From contig CAMVID010000016.1 of assembly GCA_947167445.1 (NCBI GenBank), positions 1 to 64,000 of the forward strand: a stretch of 64,000 bases of DNA. The letters are read 5' to 3'. A program made the translations under genes and the position numbers. This document shows positions 8,412-17,328 of this stretch, piece by piece. Position 1 is the stretch's first letter; the number at the start of each line of letters is the position of its first letter. The DNA is from G11 sp947167445 (GTDB taxonomy: Bacteria; Bacillota; Clostridia; Lachnospirales; Lachnospiraceae). Below the pieces are notes generated by a model that saw nothing but the letters and a program-made list of their open reading frames with translations, searched no databases and was not told the DNA's origin.

Positions 8412-11400
8412 TATCCTGTCCTCCCTTTCTGATTGCATTTCTGTACATTATGAATCCTGCTGCTGCAGCAATCACAAGAACTACTGCAAGAATAATCCAT
8501 ACGTTGAAGCCTGCGGCAGCCTCAACAGCAGCTGTACCTACTGCCTCTGCATTGTTGTCAACAGGAGTCTCGTCTTCAGCGCCAAGGCTGTCTGCCAAAG
8601 CTGTTTCGCCATTGCCTATTGTGATTTCTTCAGCGGTAGCTGCGCCTGCATTTGCGCCATTTGCTACAGCTTCTTCAGGTGTATCGGCAGGTGTATTAAC
8701 AACCGCATTTCCTGCATTGCCTGCATTTCCTGTGTTACCTGCATTTGCTGCGGGAGTGGCAACTCCTGTGGCGGGTGTTAATTCTACTGCTGCGGGAGTA
8801 GTAGTTGTGGTTGTGCCTGAAGGAGCACTTGAAGTGTCACTTCCTGCTGCACCTGCTCCGGCATTTGCGCCTGCATTTGCGCCGTTACCTGCGCTGTTTC
8901 CTGTCTCCTGATTAACATCTGCTGTTCCTGTTGAAGAAACATTTACATCATAGAGGGGATATCTTAAATCATCACGTCCTCCTCTCATTGCAAGACGAAT
9001 TCCGGGCTCCTTAGTATCCTTGTTTGCAATTGCAATTGCAAGTTTATATGTGCCTGCCTTAACGGAATTGGAGATGTTAAGGTTGATATCAACAGAAGTA
9101 CGTCCGGGTAACCAGGTTGTAATTCCGCTTGAAACTGTCTTTGTATATGCTACGTTACCGTTTGAATCAATGAGTGAGAATTCTAACGGCCAATCATAGT
9201 AGAAAGGTGCAACACCTTCGTTGTTAACCACCATGTTGATTCTTGTATCCTGACCTGCAGTAATGGAATCAAGCTGGGTGATCTTCTCGATTGCAAAGTT
9301 ATAACCCATTGCCTTCTGGATAGCGAGAATATTCGCCTCATTCTTCAGTGCGAACAGGTTGCTTCTATCCATGTCACAAGGTGAGCAAGGTCCTAACCAT
9401 GAAACGTGTGTATATCTGATCTCATTGATTGACTCAACGATTCTTGCATTATCAAGGTGACGAGTGGGGTCTCCGTCAGAGAACTCACCGCCTGAATAGT
9501 TGTATTTCCAGAAATCGGGCATCTTTGAAGCCTGTACCTCTTCATATGTTGAATGAGGCATGTCAACATCACCGTCATTGATATAACCCAAGAAGGTTGA
9601 TGTTCCCTGACCATCAAGATAGCCTGCGCCGAAAATATCATTGAACAAGCCAAACTTATGCTCAGCAGCATAAGGATAAGGTTTTCTTAATCCCAGTTTT
9701 ACATTATGGAAGTACTTGGTGTAGCTTTCCATGTATCTGTTACATGTTGTAGGATCAGGGAATACACCTGTTCCTTCGGGCCATGTGTGCATCTCTGCCC
9801 AGTGGCCAAGGCTACCAATCTGTACAAAAGCAGTCATTTCATTATCGTCAAAGTCTTTAGCCAACTGCTCTATAACCTTATCATGGTAACCAATAAGGAG
9901 TTCTGAATTGTAGTTAGGTGAAAATCCGCCACCGCCAAGGTTTGCAGGATCATTGTAGAATGTTCCCGCATTATCGATTCTGCCTGCGTCTGCTTCTGCA
10001 CACAGCTCATCATAAAGCCACTGAGGGATGTCCATTCTCTTCTCGCCGGGAGCCTGGGTCTCAGGGTTATCCATTACAAATCTGAGATTGATTCTTACTC
10101 CGTGATTCTTCCAGAAGTCGAGATTGTATTTTTTCCTGATACTCTCAAAATCATAATTGCCCTTTGTAGGCTCGTATTCGCCCCATCTTACTGCAAGATA
10201 TACAGCGCTTCTGGGGAATAACAAGTCACCACTTTCAAACTTTTCAGCTGATGTGGGTTTGCCGTCCTGGCTTATGAACTCTCCGGCCCAGCCAACCCAG
10301 CCTTTGTAAGGGTTGCCAAAGGATGCAAAATCCTCAACGGGATAGTAATATCCGGCATCCTTGCCGAGATTGAAGGTTGTGGTTACAGCCATAAGTCCAT
10401 CTGCAGGAATAGCGTAGGTTCCGTCTACACCTCTCCAGCCGATTTCAAGCTTATCGGGATTTCCGATATCTGAAAGGTAGAGCTGCATCTCGATGGAATC
10501 GTGGTAGTAATTCATCCATACGTCGGCAATTTCGTCGCCGATTGTGTCATCTGCAATTACAGGGAAGAGCTTAGCGTCTCTTACGATGTAGTCGATGTTT
10601 TTATAGGTTGAGAAATTCCAACCTGTATCTTTGCCTGTACTGATGTAATAAAGGTTTACAGTATTTAAATTAGCTGCATCGCTTGTTACCAATGTGTAGA
10701 GGCGATCTGCACTTCTTGTTGCAACAAGGTTACATGTTGAATCAAGAGAAGTGTTGTAGGCCTTATTGGAAACGCTGTCCCAGTCTGCAAAGGAGCCGTC
10801 ATCAACTTTAACCTTAACTCCTACACGGAATTTGGGTACAGCTGCAAAAGAAGCGTTTGCAGGTGCAAAACCTGTGCCGGTTCCGCCCTGTAAGCCCTCG
10901 GTCTGTCTGTCAACAGCCACATAGATGTCTGATGAAACATTACCGATCTGAGCTTCCATTACTGAGATGGGAATTACCCATTCACATGCAACCACTTCAC
11001 CGTTTGCATATTCTTTATTAACATATTTCTTGTATTCATAGCCGCTTGACTGGTCACCAATTTTGGTCCATCCACTGGTGCCGCTGGCTTTGAAGAACTC
11101 TACGTTTTTGGCATCTGTGTTTGAGAACCAGTCCTGGACGAGGAAGTCTGCGCCGCTGACCTTGAAAGTAGGAGTAGCCTGGTAACCTGTCTTGCTGTCT
11201 CCGTCCGCATCAATAAAGAGGTTGGTGGAAACTGCATAACTTGTTGCCCAGTCTCCGCTCTGAATGAAGGACAAAACATAGAGATTCTCAGCATCTCTGA
11301 ATGCATAAAGATCACCGACTGTATCTTTTCCTGTCGCAATCTTTAATGACTCAGGCCAGTCTTCGCTGTTGCCGTCAAAATTAACTACAGGAGGCTCTTC

Positions 11401-12807
11401 CATGCTTGGTGTGGTGCAGAAAAGCATCTCTCTTCCAACGTTGGGAAGATATCCTACTTCTCCGTCCTTCTTGTCCATGGCACCCACAAGGAATTCACCT
11501 TCTGTTTTGCCGAGGCTTTCAAGAGAAACTTTGATTTCTGCCGCAATTTCAGACTTGTTCATGGATACGGTTCCTGCCGGATTCCATGAACCATTCTCGA
11601 ATTTGTAAAGGGTTCCGTCATTAATGGAAACCTTGTAGTCAATAGCACTTCCGTCTTCCCAGACATCAGACATATCTTCGCCTGTTGTCTCGGTGCTGAT
11701 ATAAATCTCCGCATCCTCTGAAAGTGCTTCCGCACTTACATACGCATAAAGATCTGTTCCGTCTGTAACGGCCTTTAACTCCTTAAGGTTGGGGGTAGAA
11801 TTTGCTGTGTTGTGTTCAACTGCAAACCATTCTCCGTCACGACCTGCGAAGATTGACTCATTGATTGTTGTTGTAGAATCAGCCTTACCTACTGTAAAGG
11901 AGAAGCCCTTCTTCTCGGAACGAATATCACTTGAAACCTTCACGTAAACGCTGTATGTTCCGGGAGAGAGAAGTTTGTCTTTTACCACAAGTTTATTGCC
12001 TTCAATAGCAAACTTCTTGTTGTCCTTGCCGTAGAGTTTGGATGCGGCAAAGCTGTATTTGTACTGACCATTACCGCCCTCAGCAGAGAAGAACGCAACT
12101 GTTCCTCCTGTCATGGTGTCAGCTGTAATAGCCTTTAATGATCCATTTGTTGTAAGGGTAAAGTCAGAGATTTCCGGACTGTTGGACTCATAATATGCTT
12201 CCTCCAGAGTGGGAACCTTAGCCAGGGTAATCTCACCTGCAGGGTAGTCAACCATGTGTGTCCAGTCGCTCTTAACACATCCAATGTGGATAAGAATGCC
12301 ATCGCGAACAGCAGGTGCATTCTTTGAAATTGATTCCAAAGGGATTCTGTACTCTGCTATGGCATTGTCAGTTGTTCTGACGAATTCTTTGAACTGAGAT
12401 CCTCCCCATCCCCAGGCTCCGCCTTCGCCTGTGTAATAGTAGAGGTCTGTACCTTCTAACATATAATCGATACCGGCATTACAGTATCCGTTTGTATGGT
12501 TACCGTCAGCATCGATGAAAAGATGGTCGGTACCATAGTTTTCTGCATCTGCAAGATCTCTGAGTATATAGAGGTCAGTATCAGATACAAAAGCTGCGAC
12601 TTGAGAGAAGCCGTCTTCATCCACCAGGTACTTCTTAATGAAATCCCAGTCCGATGTTTCGCCGTCAATAGTAATTGTCACGTCGTTAGCTGCGCGAACG
12701 ATTGAAGCTTCGGGCATATACCCGAAGGCCATTGTGAGAGCAAGAGTCGCGGAAGCTACACTTTTGACAATTCGTCTAAGACGTCTTGTGAAGTGTTGCT
12801 TGTTCAC
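8404..12807 (-). CDS. Membrane-anchored DUF4832-type (beta/alpha)-barrel protein with CBM9-like modules
   Basis: A 1467-residue surface protein. Signal peptide about 1-39. Four CBM9/DOMON-like segments begin with an IDGxxxDW-like turn or its equivalent (about residues 43-195, 310-465, 474-660, 666-800), and an Ig/cadherin-like piece lies near 205-305. The DUF4832-like domain starts at NPYKGW (about 831), with WGEYEPTKGNYDF (about 873) and GSLGHWAEMHTWP (about 997), features shared with clan-A-like glycoside hydrolase barrels. A beta domain to about 1290 is followed by an Ala/Gly/Asn/Thr linker of about 130 residues and one TM helix with a positively charged tail, so it is held in the membrane rather than by sortase. 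It probably binds and cuts a complex glycan; activity is inferred. It is translated ahead of, and overlaps, the phosphoesterase gene. Confidence 0.85.
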   Translation of the reverse strand: MNKQHFTRRLRRIVKSVASATLALTMAFGYMPEASIVRAANDVTITIDGETSDWDFIKKYLVDEDGFSQVAAFVSDTDLYILRDLADAENYGTDHLFIDADGNHTNGYCNAGIDYMLEGTDLYYYTGEGGAWGWGGSQFKEFVRTTDNAIAEYRIPLESISKNAPAVRDGILIHIGCVKSDWTHMVDYPAGEITLAKVPTLEEAYYESNSPEISDFTLTTNGSLKAITADTMTGGTVAFFSAEGGNGQYKYSFAASKLYGKDNKKFAIEGNKLVVKDKLLSPGTYSVYVKVSSDIRSEKKGFSFTVGKADSTTTINESIFAGRDGEWFAVEHNTANSTPNLKELKAVTDGTDLYAYVSAEALSEDAEIYISTETTGEDMSDVWEDGSAIDYKVSINDGTLYKFENGSWNPAGTVSMNKSEIAAEIKVSLESLGKTEGEFLVGAMDKKDGEVGYLPNVGREMLFCTTPSMEEPPVVNFDGNSEDWPESLKIATGKDTVGDLYAFRDAENLYVLSFIQSGDWATSYAVSTNLFIDADGDSKTGYQATPTFKVSGADFLVQDWFSNTDAKNVEFFKASGTSGWTKIGDQSSGYEYKKYVNKEYANGEVVACEWVIPISVMEAQIGNVSSDIYVAVDRQTEGLQGGTGTGFAPANASFAAVPKFRVGVKVKVDDGSFADWDSVSNKAYNTSLDSTCNLVATRSADRLYTLVTSDAANLNTVNLYYISTGKDTGWNFSTYKNIDYIVRDAKLFPVIADDTIGDEIADVWMNYYHDSIEMQLYLSDIGNPDKLEIGWRGVDGTYAIPADGLMAVTTTFNLGKDAGYYYPVEDFASFGNPYKGWVGWAGEFISQDGKPTSAEKFESGDLLFPRSAVYLAVRWGEYEPTKGNYDFESIRKKYNLDFWKNHGVRINLRFVMDNPETQAPGEKRMDIPQWLYDELCAEADAGRIDNAGTFYNDPANLGGGGFSPNYNSELLIGYHDKVIEQLAKDFDDNEMTAFVQIGSLGHWAEMHTWPEGTGVFPDPTTCNRYMESYTKYFHNVKLGLRKPYPYAAEHKFGLFNDIFGAGYLDGQGTSTFLGYINDGDVDMPHSTYEEVQASKMPDFWKYNYSGGEFSDGDPTRHLDNARIVESINEIRYTHVSWLGPCSPCDMDRSNLFALKNEANILAIQKAMGYNFAIEKITQLDSITAGQDTRINMVVNNEGVAPFYYDWPLEFSLIDSNGNVAYTKTVSSGITTWLPGRTSVDINLNISNSVKAGTYKLAIAIANKDTKEPGIRLAMRGGRDDLRYPLYDVNVSSTGTADVNQETGNSAGNGANAGANAGAGAAGSDTSSAPSGTTTTTTPAAVELTPATGVATPAANAGNTGNAGNAGNAVVNTPADTPEEAVANGANAGAATAEEITIGNGETALADSLGAEDETPVDNNAEAVGTAAVEAAAGFNVWIILAVVLVIAAAAGFIMYRNAIRKGGQDNE

Positions 12808-12868
12808 TTTTTCTATTTCCTCCTTTTACAAAATATGTGGTGTCCCCTTTATTTTTTCCCTTTTACAA

Positions 12869-13696
12869 CTATCCCTTTATACCTGTGTGAGCGACGCCTT
12901 CAATGAACTGCTTCTGGAAGATGGCGAAGATGATAATCATGGGAATTACCGCCATGAATGCACCGGCCATTACTCCTGGGAAGTCAGTAAGGTACTGTCC
13001 CTGCATGAAGGAAAGTGCTGCAGAAAGCGTCATTTTCTCCGTTGATGTGTTAACAATCATGGGCCACATCAAGTCGTTCCATGCGAACCTGAAAGTTAAG
13101 ATTCCGAGAGAGACAAGGCCCGGTTTGACAAGCGGAAGCATGATTCGAAGGAATGCTTTTCCCCTATTGCATCCATCGATATATGCCGCATCTTCAAGCT
13201 CCTGCGGGAGCGATAAGAAAAACTGTCTCAAAAGGAAAGTTCCCATTGCCGAGAACAGATTCGGCAGGAAAAGCGCAGGAATTGTATTAAGCAATCCCAG
13301 CTTGTTGATGATTCGGTACTGAGGAAGTATGAAGAACGTTCCGGGTACCATTAAAACCGCAAGTGTTGCCGTGAATAAAATGTTTTTGAACGGGAAGTTA
13401 ATTCTCGCATATGCATAACCGGCCATAGAGCAGAAGGTCAGCTGTGCGGCAACAATAACAAGTGCGGATATCACCGTGTTTGCATATATTTTTAGGAATG
13501 GGAGGCCTGTTAGAACGTGATTATAACCCTCCCAGTTTATTTTCTTTGGAAAGATGACAGGCGGTATGCTTAAGGCTTCCGCATTGGTCTTGAATGATGT
13601 AAGAATCATCCAGATGAAAGGGAAGATAGCGATCAAAACGCCGCCGATCAAAATAGCATATACAAGTATTTTTGAGGCTTTAAAATTGTTCTTCAT
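12869..13696 (-). CDS. Carbohydrate ABC transporter permease (MalG/UgpE type)
   Basis: Integral membrane subunit of a CUT1 sugar importer, 275 residues with six predicted helices. The EAA loop that docks the ATPase reads ELEDAAYIDGCNRGKAFLRI. The chosen ATG shares one base with the upstream permease stop codon (TGATG), a coupled arrangement; an earlier in-frame ATG six codons upstream is possible. No ATP-binding subunit is encoded in the cluster. That is usual for Firmicute CUT1 systems, which share a MsmX-type ATPase encoded elsewhere. Confidence 0.95.
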   Translation of the reverse strand: MKNNFKASKILVYAILIGGVLIAIFPFIWMILTSFKTNAEALSIPPVIFPKKINWEGYNHVLTGLPFLKIYANTVISALVIVAAQLTFCSMAGYAYARINFPFKNILFTATLAVLMVPGTFFILPQYRIINKLGLLNTIPALFLPNLFSAMGTFLLRQFFLSLPQELEDAAYIDGCNRGKAFLRIMLPLVKPGLVSLGILTFRFAWNDLMWPMIVNTSTEKMTLSAALSFMQGQYLTDFPGVMAGAFMAVIPMIIIFAIFQKQFIEGVAHTGIKG

Positions 13697-14592
13697 CAGT
13701 CGTAATTCACCCATTTCTTCTGCATCTTAAGCTGGAATACTGTAAGTGACATGATTATTACAAACAGTAATACGGCAATTGCGGATGCATAGCCTTTCTT
13801 GGAAAATGTGAACGCCGCACGATAGAAGTTCATAACCACCGACTGCGTGAACTTTATTGCCTGAGACTTAGGTCCAATCATCATGTAAATCTCACCGAAG
13901 ATCTGGAATGTAGAAATAACCAGCATGATGACTACGTAGAAAATAGTAGGCGAAAGCAGAGGCAATGTGATTTTTCTAAACTTTTGCCAACCGGAGGCAC
14001 CATCGATTTCGGCTGCCTCGTAATAGCCCTTCGAGATGCCCTGAATTCCGGCGAGCAAAATAATCATATAATAACCAACATTGGTCCAAATTGATACGGA
14101 ACTTATACAAAGGAGAGCTGTGCTCTTGTCCGAAAGCCACGGGTGTGTGGCCAGGCCCATTGCTGATAAAGCTCCGTTTAATACGCCGTAATCACCGTTG
14201 TAAATCCAACGCCATACCATGGATACCGCAACGGACATGGTGATTGCCGGCAGGAAATAGATAACACGGAAAACCGACAGACCTTTGATTTTGGTATTAA
14301 GAAGGACTGCAACCAACAGTGCGAGTATCAAGGTCAGGGGCACGATAATGATGACGTACTTAAAGGTGTTCCCCAAAGTCTGCCACATTTCCTGATCTTG
14401 GAGCATCGTAGTGTAGTTATCAAGTCCGACAAATCCCTGATCTTTATCGAATGCTCCGATATTGTGAAAACTGTCTCTTATTACCCTGAAAAAGGGGTAA
14501 AAATAGAAAATAATAAGACCGATGGTAACGGGGGCTATAAATAATAGCCCCCAGAAAATCTCGGTCTTCTGTCTGTGGTTCATTTTTTTCAT
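13696..14592 (-). CDS. Carbohydrate ABC transporter permease (MalF/UgpA type)
   Basis: Second membrane subunit of the same CUT1 importer, 298 residues. It starts with a basic cytoplasmic segment and a first helix (IFWGLLFIAPVTIGLIIFYF), and has the EAA loop YYEAAEIDGASGWQKFRKI near residue 195. It sits 40 bp after the binding-protein gene. The pair of permeases with one lipoprotein binding protein is the standard oligosaccharide-uptake layout, so the locus imports its product as an intact mono- or oligosaccharide rather than by phosphotransferase. Confidence 0.95.
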   Translation of the reverse strand: MKKMNHRQKTEIFWGLLFIAPVTIGLIIFYFYPFFRVIRDSFHNIGAFDKDQGFVGLDNYTTMLQDQEMWQTLGNTFKYVIIIVPLTLILALLVAVLLNTKIKGLSVFRVIYFLPAITMSVAVSMVWRWIYNGDYGVLNGALSAMGLATHPWLSDKSTALLCISSVSIWTNVGYYMIILLAGIQGISKGYYEAAEIDGASGWQKFRKITLPLLSPTIFYVVIMLVISTFQIFGEIYMMIGPKSQAIKFTQSVVMNFYRAAFTFSKKGYASAIAVLLFVIIMSLTVFQLKMQKKWVNYD

Positions 14593-14632
14593 GACCGCGT
14601 TACCTCAAAAGTGTTTTGTTTCTTTTTACAAA

Positions 14633-15982
14633 TTATTCAGAAGCGAGAAGTGCATCCATCTGCTCTGCGATGGTATCACATGCATCGTCAAGAGATTTGT
14701 TAAGTGAGAATACTTCGATAAGCTCTGTCCAAATGAGGTTATCCCACTCAGCTGCTGTCTTAGATGTAGGATAAGGATAAGACATGTTCTGAGCTTCATC
14801 AGCATATACTGCCATGTTGAACTCAGGGAATCTCTCGAAGTAAAGTGCTGAGTAATCCTTGTGAGAAGGAATAGCTGCACCGCACTTACCAAGTGCTTCG
14901 TTAGCTTCGGGACCTGCAAGGTACTCACACCATGCCCAAGCTGCCTCGGGATACTGTGTTGAAGCTGAAATACAGTTTGCTTTACCGTGGATAACTGATA
15001 CTCTCTTACCGTTTACAGTAGGAAGGTATGTGCAGTCACATTTATTCTTGAACTCTTCATCGGCTGAGAACTCAGCTGCGTTCCAGTCACCAGCTGTAAG
15101 CATAGCAATCTTACCGGCCATGAACTGCTGTGATGCAGGGTTCTCTGTGAGGGATTCCTGTGAAGGTGAGTAACCTGCCTCCATAAGGTCAACCCAGCAC
15201 TTGATACCGTCTCTGGTCTCTTTAAGTGAGAAACCGGATTTCTTCTTATCATCGCTGATTACATATCCGCCGAACATAGGGATTGTGTTGTAGAAACCAC
15301 CCTGTGCTTCGTAACCTGCTGCGATACCGTAAACACCTGTTGCAGGATCTGTGAGCTTCTTAGCTGCATCTGCAAGGTCATCCCATGTCCAGTTCTCGTT
15401 AGGATATTCCATACCTGCTGCATCGAAGATCTCCTTGTTGTACCAAAGACCGATTGTATCGTAGTCCATGGGGATACCATAGAACTTGCCGTCTACAGTG
15501 TAGAGGTCGATAAGAGCCTGAGGATAATTGCTAAGATCAAGGCTTGAGTTAGCTACAAGGTCATCAATAGGCATTGCAACGCCTGCTTCAGCGTACTTAC
15601 CAATGTTGGGACCATTGAGGTGGAATACATCTGCGATTGCTCCGCCTGATGCTGCTGTCTCAAGTTTGGTCCAGTACTCGTCCCAAGATGTCTCTTCAAG
15701 AACGATTGTTACACCGGGGTTAGCTGCTTCGAAGTTTGCCTTACACTCTTCAAGGTAAGGTGTCATTGCACCGTGCCAGTAAGCGTAGTGAATCTCTCCC
15801 TCGAGAGTAGACTCTGTTTCTGCAGGAGCTGCTTCCTCTGTTGCAGCGGGTGCTGCCTCTTCTGTTTTGGTCTCAGCTGCAGGTGTGTCTGTTGAAGCTG
15901 TCTGAGTGTTGCCACCACAACCTGCGAGAGTAGCGAGAGCCATTGAAGCGCAAAGAATTGTTGCTAAAAGCTTTCTTTTCAT
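14633..15982 (-). CDS. Extracellular sugar-binding lipoprotein of the ABC importer
   Basis: Solute-binding protein of the COG1653 family, 449 residues. The signal peptide ends in the lipobox LATLAGC, giving a lipid-anchored Cys at about residue 21, followed by a Thr/Glu/Ala-rich linker and the type I binding fold. An in-frame ATG thirteen codons earlier exists, but the chosen ATG directly follows AGGGAGGA and begins a normal signal sequence. First gene of the operon, divergent from the LacI-type regulator, and probably the most abundant product. The ligand cannot be deduced from sequence alone; GalE and a hexosamine-kinase-like gene in the operon suggest a galactose- or hexosamine-containing glycan. 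Confidence 0.95.
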   Translation of the reverse strand: MKRKLLATILCASMALATLAGCGGNTQTASTDTPAAETKTEEAAPAATEEAAPAETESTLEGEIHYAYWHGAMTPYLEECKANFEAANPGVTIVLEETSWDEYWTKLETAASGGAIADVFHLNGPNIGKYAEAGVAMPIDDLVANSSLDLSNYPQALIDLYTVDGKFYGIPMDYDTIGLWYNKEIFDAAGMEYPNENWTWDDLADAAKKLTDPATGVYGIAAGYEAQGGFYNTIPMFGGYVISDDKKKSGFSLKETRDGIKCWVDLMEAGYSPSQESLTENPASQQFMAGKIAMLTAGDWNAAEFSADEEFKNKCDCTYLPTVNGKRVSVIHGKANCISASTQYPEAAWAWCEYLAGPEANEALGKCGAAIPSHKDYSALYFERFPEFNMAVYADEAQNMSYPYPTSKTAAEWDNLIWTELIEVFSLNKSLDDACDTIAEQMDALLASE

Positions 15983-16021
15983 GTTTGTCCTCCCTTTTAC
16001 TAGGTTTTCATTCGTAAACAC

Positions 16022-16257
16022 TTTTGTTTACTAAATTTTACGAAACAAGTTTAGCGCGTTTTAGTAAACAATTCTATTGCCTATTTTCATAAAATTGACA
16101 GTTTCAATTTGTATAAAATTACCTAAGCCCTTGATATATCTAGGCTCACGCCTGTTTCGTTGTTGACATAATGTCGCGGTTATTATAATATTATTTTGAA
16201 GTGTTTAAGGGGATTTTGTTTCGTTAAAAATATGTCATTTTTGATTGGGAGAGTGAA
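16022..16257. promoter_or_regulatory. Divergent control region with a possible LacI-type operator pair
   Basis: An exact 12-base inverted repeat, TTGTTTACTAAA at 16024-16035 and TTTAGTAAACAA at 16060-16071, flanks an AT-rich stretch just upstream of the binding-protein gene, where a repressor would block the operon. A GTTTCG/CGAAAC motif occurs at 16041-16046, 16154-16159 and 16218-16223. A promoter for the regulator is TTGACA (16163-16168), 17 bases, TAATAT (16186-16191). The operon promoter on the other strand is not clear to me. Binding by the adjacent regulator is inference. Confidence 0.5.
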
Positions 16258-17277
16258 ATGAGCACTATTCGTGAAGTAGCGGCCCTCGCAGGAGTTTCGC
16301 CGGCTACAGTATCCAGAGTAATAAATCATGATACTACTTATAAGATGACGGATGAAACAAAGGAAAAGATTTGGCGTGCAGTCGCTGAACTCAACTACAA
16401 ATCCCCCTCATCATCCGGTCAGCAGTTTAAGACTGTACGTAACATAGCCCGTACCGGAAATTCTTATCGTTTCGGCTGCGTACTCAATGTCCAGGGCGGC
16501 AAATATACCGATCCCTATTTCCTCTCGGTATTATCCGGATTCGAGGAAGCAATGCTTGAGGCAGGACATGAAATTGCATTCGTTCATACCAATGAAGAAT
16601 TCAGCAATAAGACCATAATGTACAACGCCTTTGAGGAGCCCCCCACAGGCCTCATCATTATGAACACCCTGACGGATGATATTTTTGAGTATGCAAGAAA
16701 GAAGACACCTCACATCGTGGGTGTCGATACCAAGCATACTTCTATTGATAATATAGCTTACGACCATTTCACTGCTGCTTATCTTGCAGTAAAGCACCTT
16801 CATGAGCAGGGTTATAAGAGAATTGGTTTCGTTGGTGGTTTCGAGGAAGACATTCCCTCCTGCAGAAGATTTAAGGGATATTTCGCGACCCTCAATGAAC
16901 TTGGATTAGAGTATAATCCCAAATGGGTTCTTCCCAGTAACTGGAGTGAAGAATTCTGTATGGAGAAGATAAAAGAAGCTTATAAGAAAGGCAACCTTCC
17001 CGACGCTTATTTCGTAGCCAGCGACCTGATGGCCATAGCGGTATTAAGAGCCTTCTATGACCTTGGAGTATCAGTTCCCGGCGAGTGCGCCGTTATGGGC
17101 CTTTCAAATATTGAAATTTCCAAATACTCCAACCCTCCCCTTTCCACAATCGCCATTCCCATCAGGGAGATGGGTCGTGTTGCGGCAAGGACTCTTTTAA
17201 ACCGAATCGAGGGCGACAACACCCCCAAGAAGGTCATTACGTTGGAGCTTGAAGTATTAAAGAGAAATTCAACCTGA
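16258..17277 (+). CDS. LacI-family transcriptional regulator
   Basis: 339-residue repressor-type regulator. The N-terminal helix-turn-helix reads TIREVAALAGVSPATVSRVIN, then a hinge and a periplasmic-binding-like effector domain (FGCVLNVQGGKYTDPYFLSVL, IGFVGGFEEDIPSCRR, FVASDLMAIAVLRAFYDLG). The ATG follows GGGAGAG. Its position, divergent from the ABC importer genes, indicates local control of that operon in response to the imported sugar or a derivative. The effector pocket offers no readable specificity. Confidence 0.95.
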   Translation: MSTIREVAALAGVSPATVSRVINHDTTYKMTDETKEKIWRAVAELNYKSPSSSGQQFKTVRNIARTGNSYRFGCVLNVQGGKYTDPYFLSVLSGFEEAMLEAGHEIAFVHTNEEFSNKTIMYNAFEEPPTGLIIMNTLTDDIFEYARKKTPHIVGVDTKHTSIDNIAYDHFTAAYLAVKHLHEQGYKRIGFVGGFEEDIPSCRRFKGYFATLNELGLEYNPKWVLPSNWSEEFCMEKIKEAYKKGNLPDAYFVASDLMAIAVLRAFYDLGVSVPGECAVMGLSNIEISKYSNPPLSTIAIPIREMGRVAARTLLNRIEGDNTPKKVITLELEVLKRNST

Positions 17278-17290
17278 TAATATACATATG

Positions 17291-17323
17291 AAAACGCCTG
17301 AGTCCATTCGGACCCAGGCGTTT
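17291..17323. terminator. Bidirectional intrinsic terminator
   Basis: Stem AACGCCTG-a-GTCC with loop ATTC and GGAC-c-CAGGCGTT, with T-rich tracts on both sides. It lies between the convergent regulator gene and the NlpC/P60 gene and can serve both. Confidence 0.9.
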
Positions 17324-17328
17324 ATTCA

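Noticed and set aside
16531..16803. Open frame on the minus strand inside the LacI-type gene
   Set aside because: A shadow of the regulator's codons; no ribosome site, and the regulator frame carries clear motifs.
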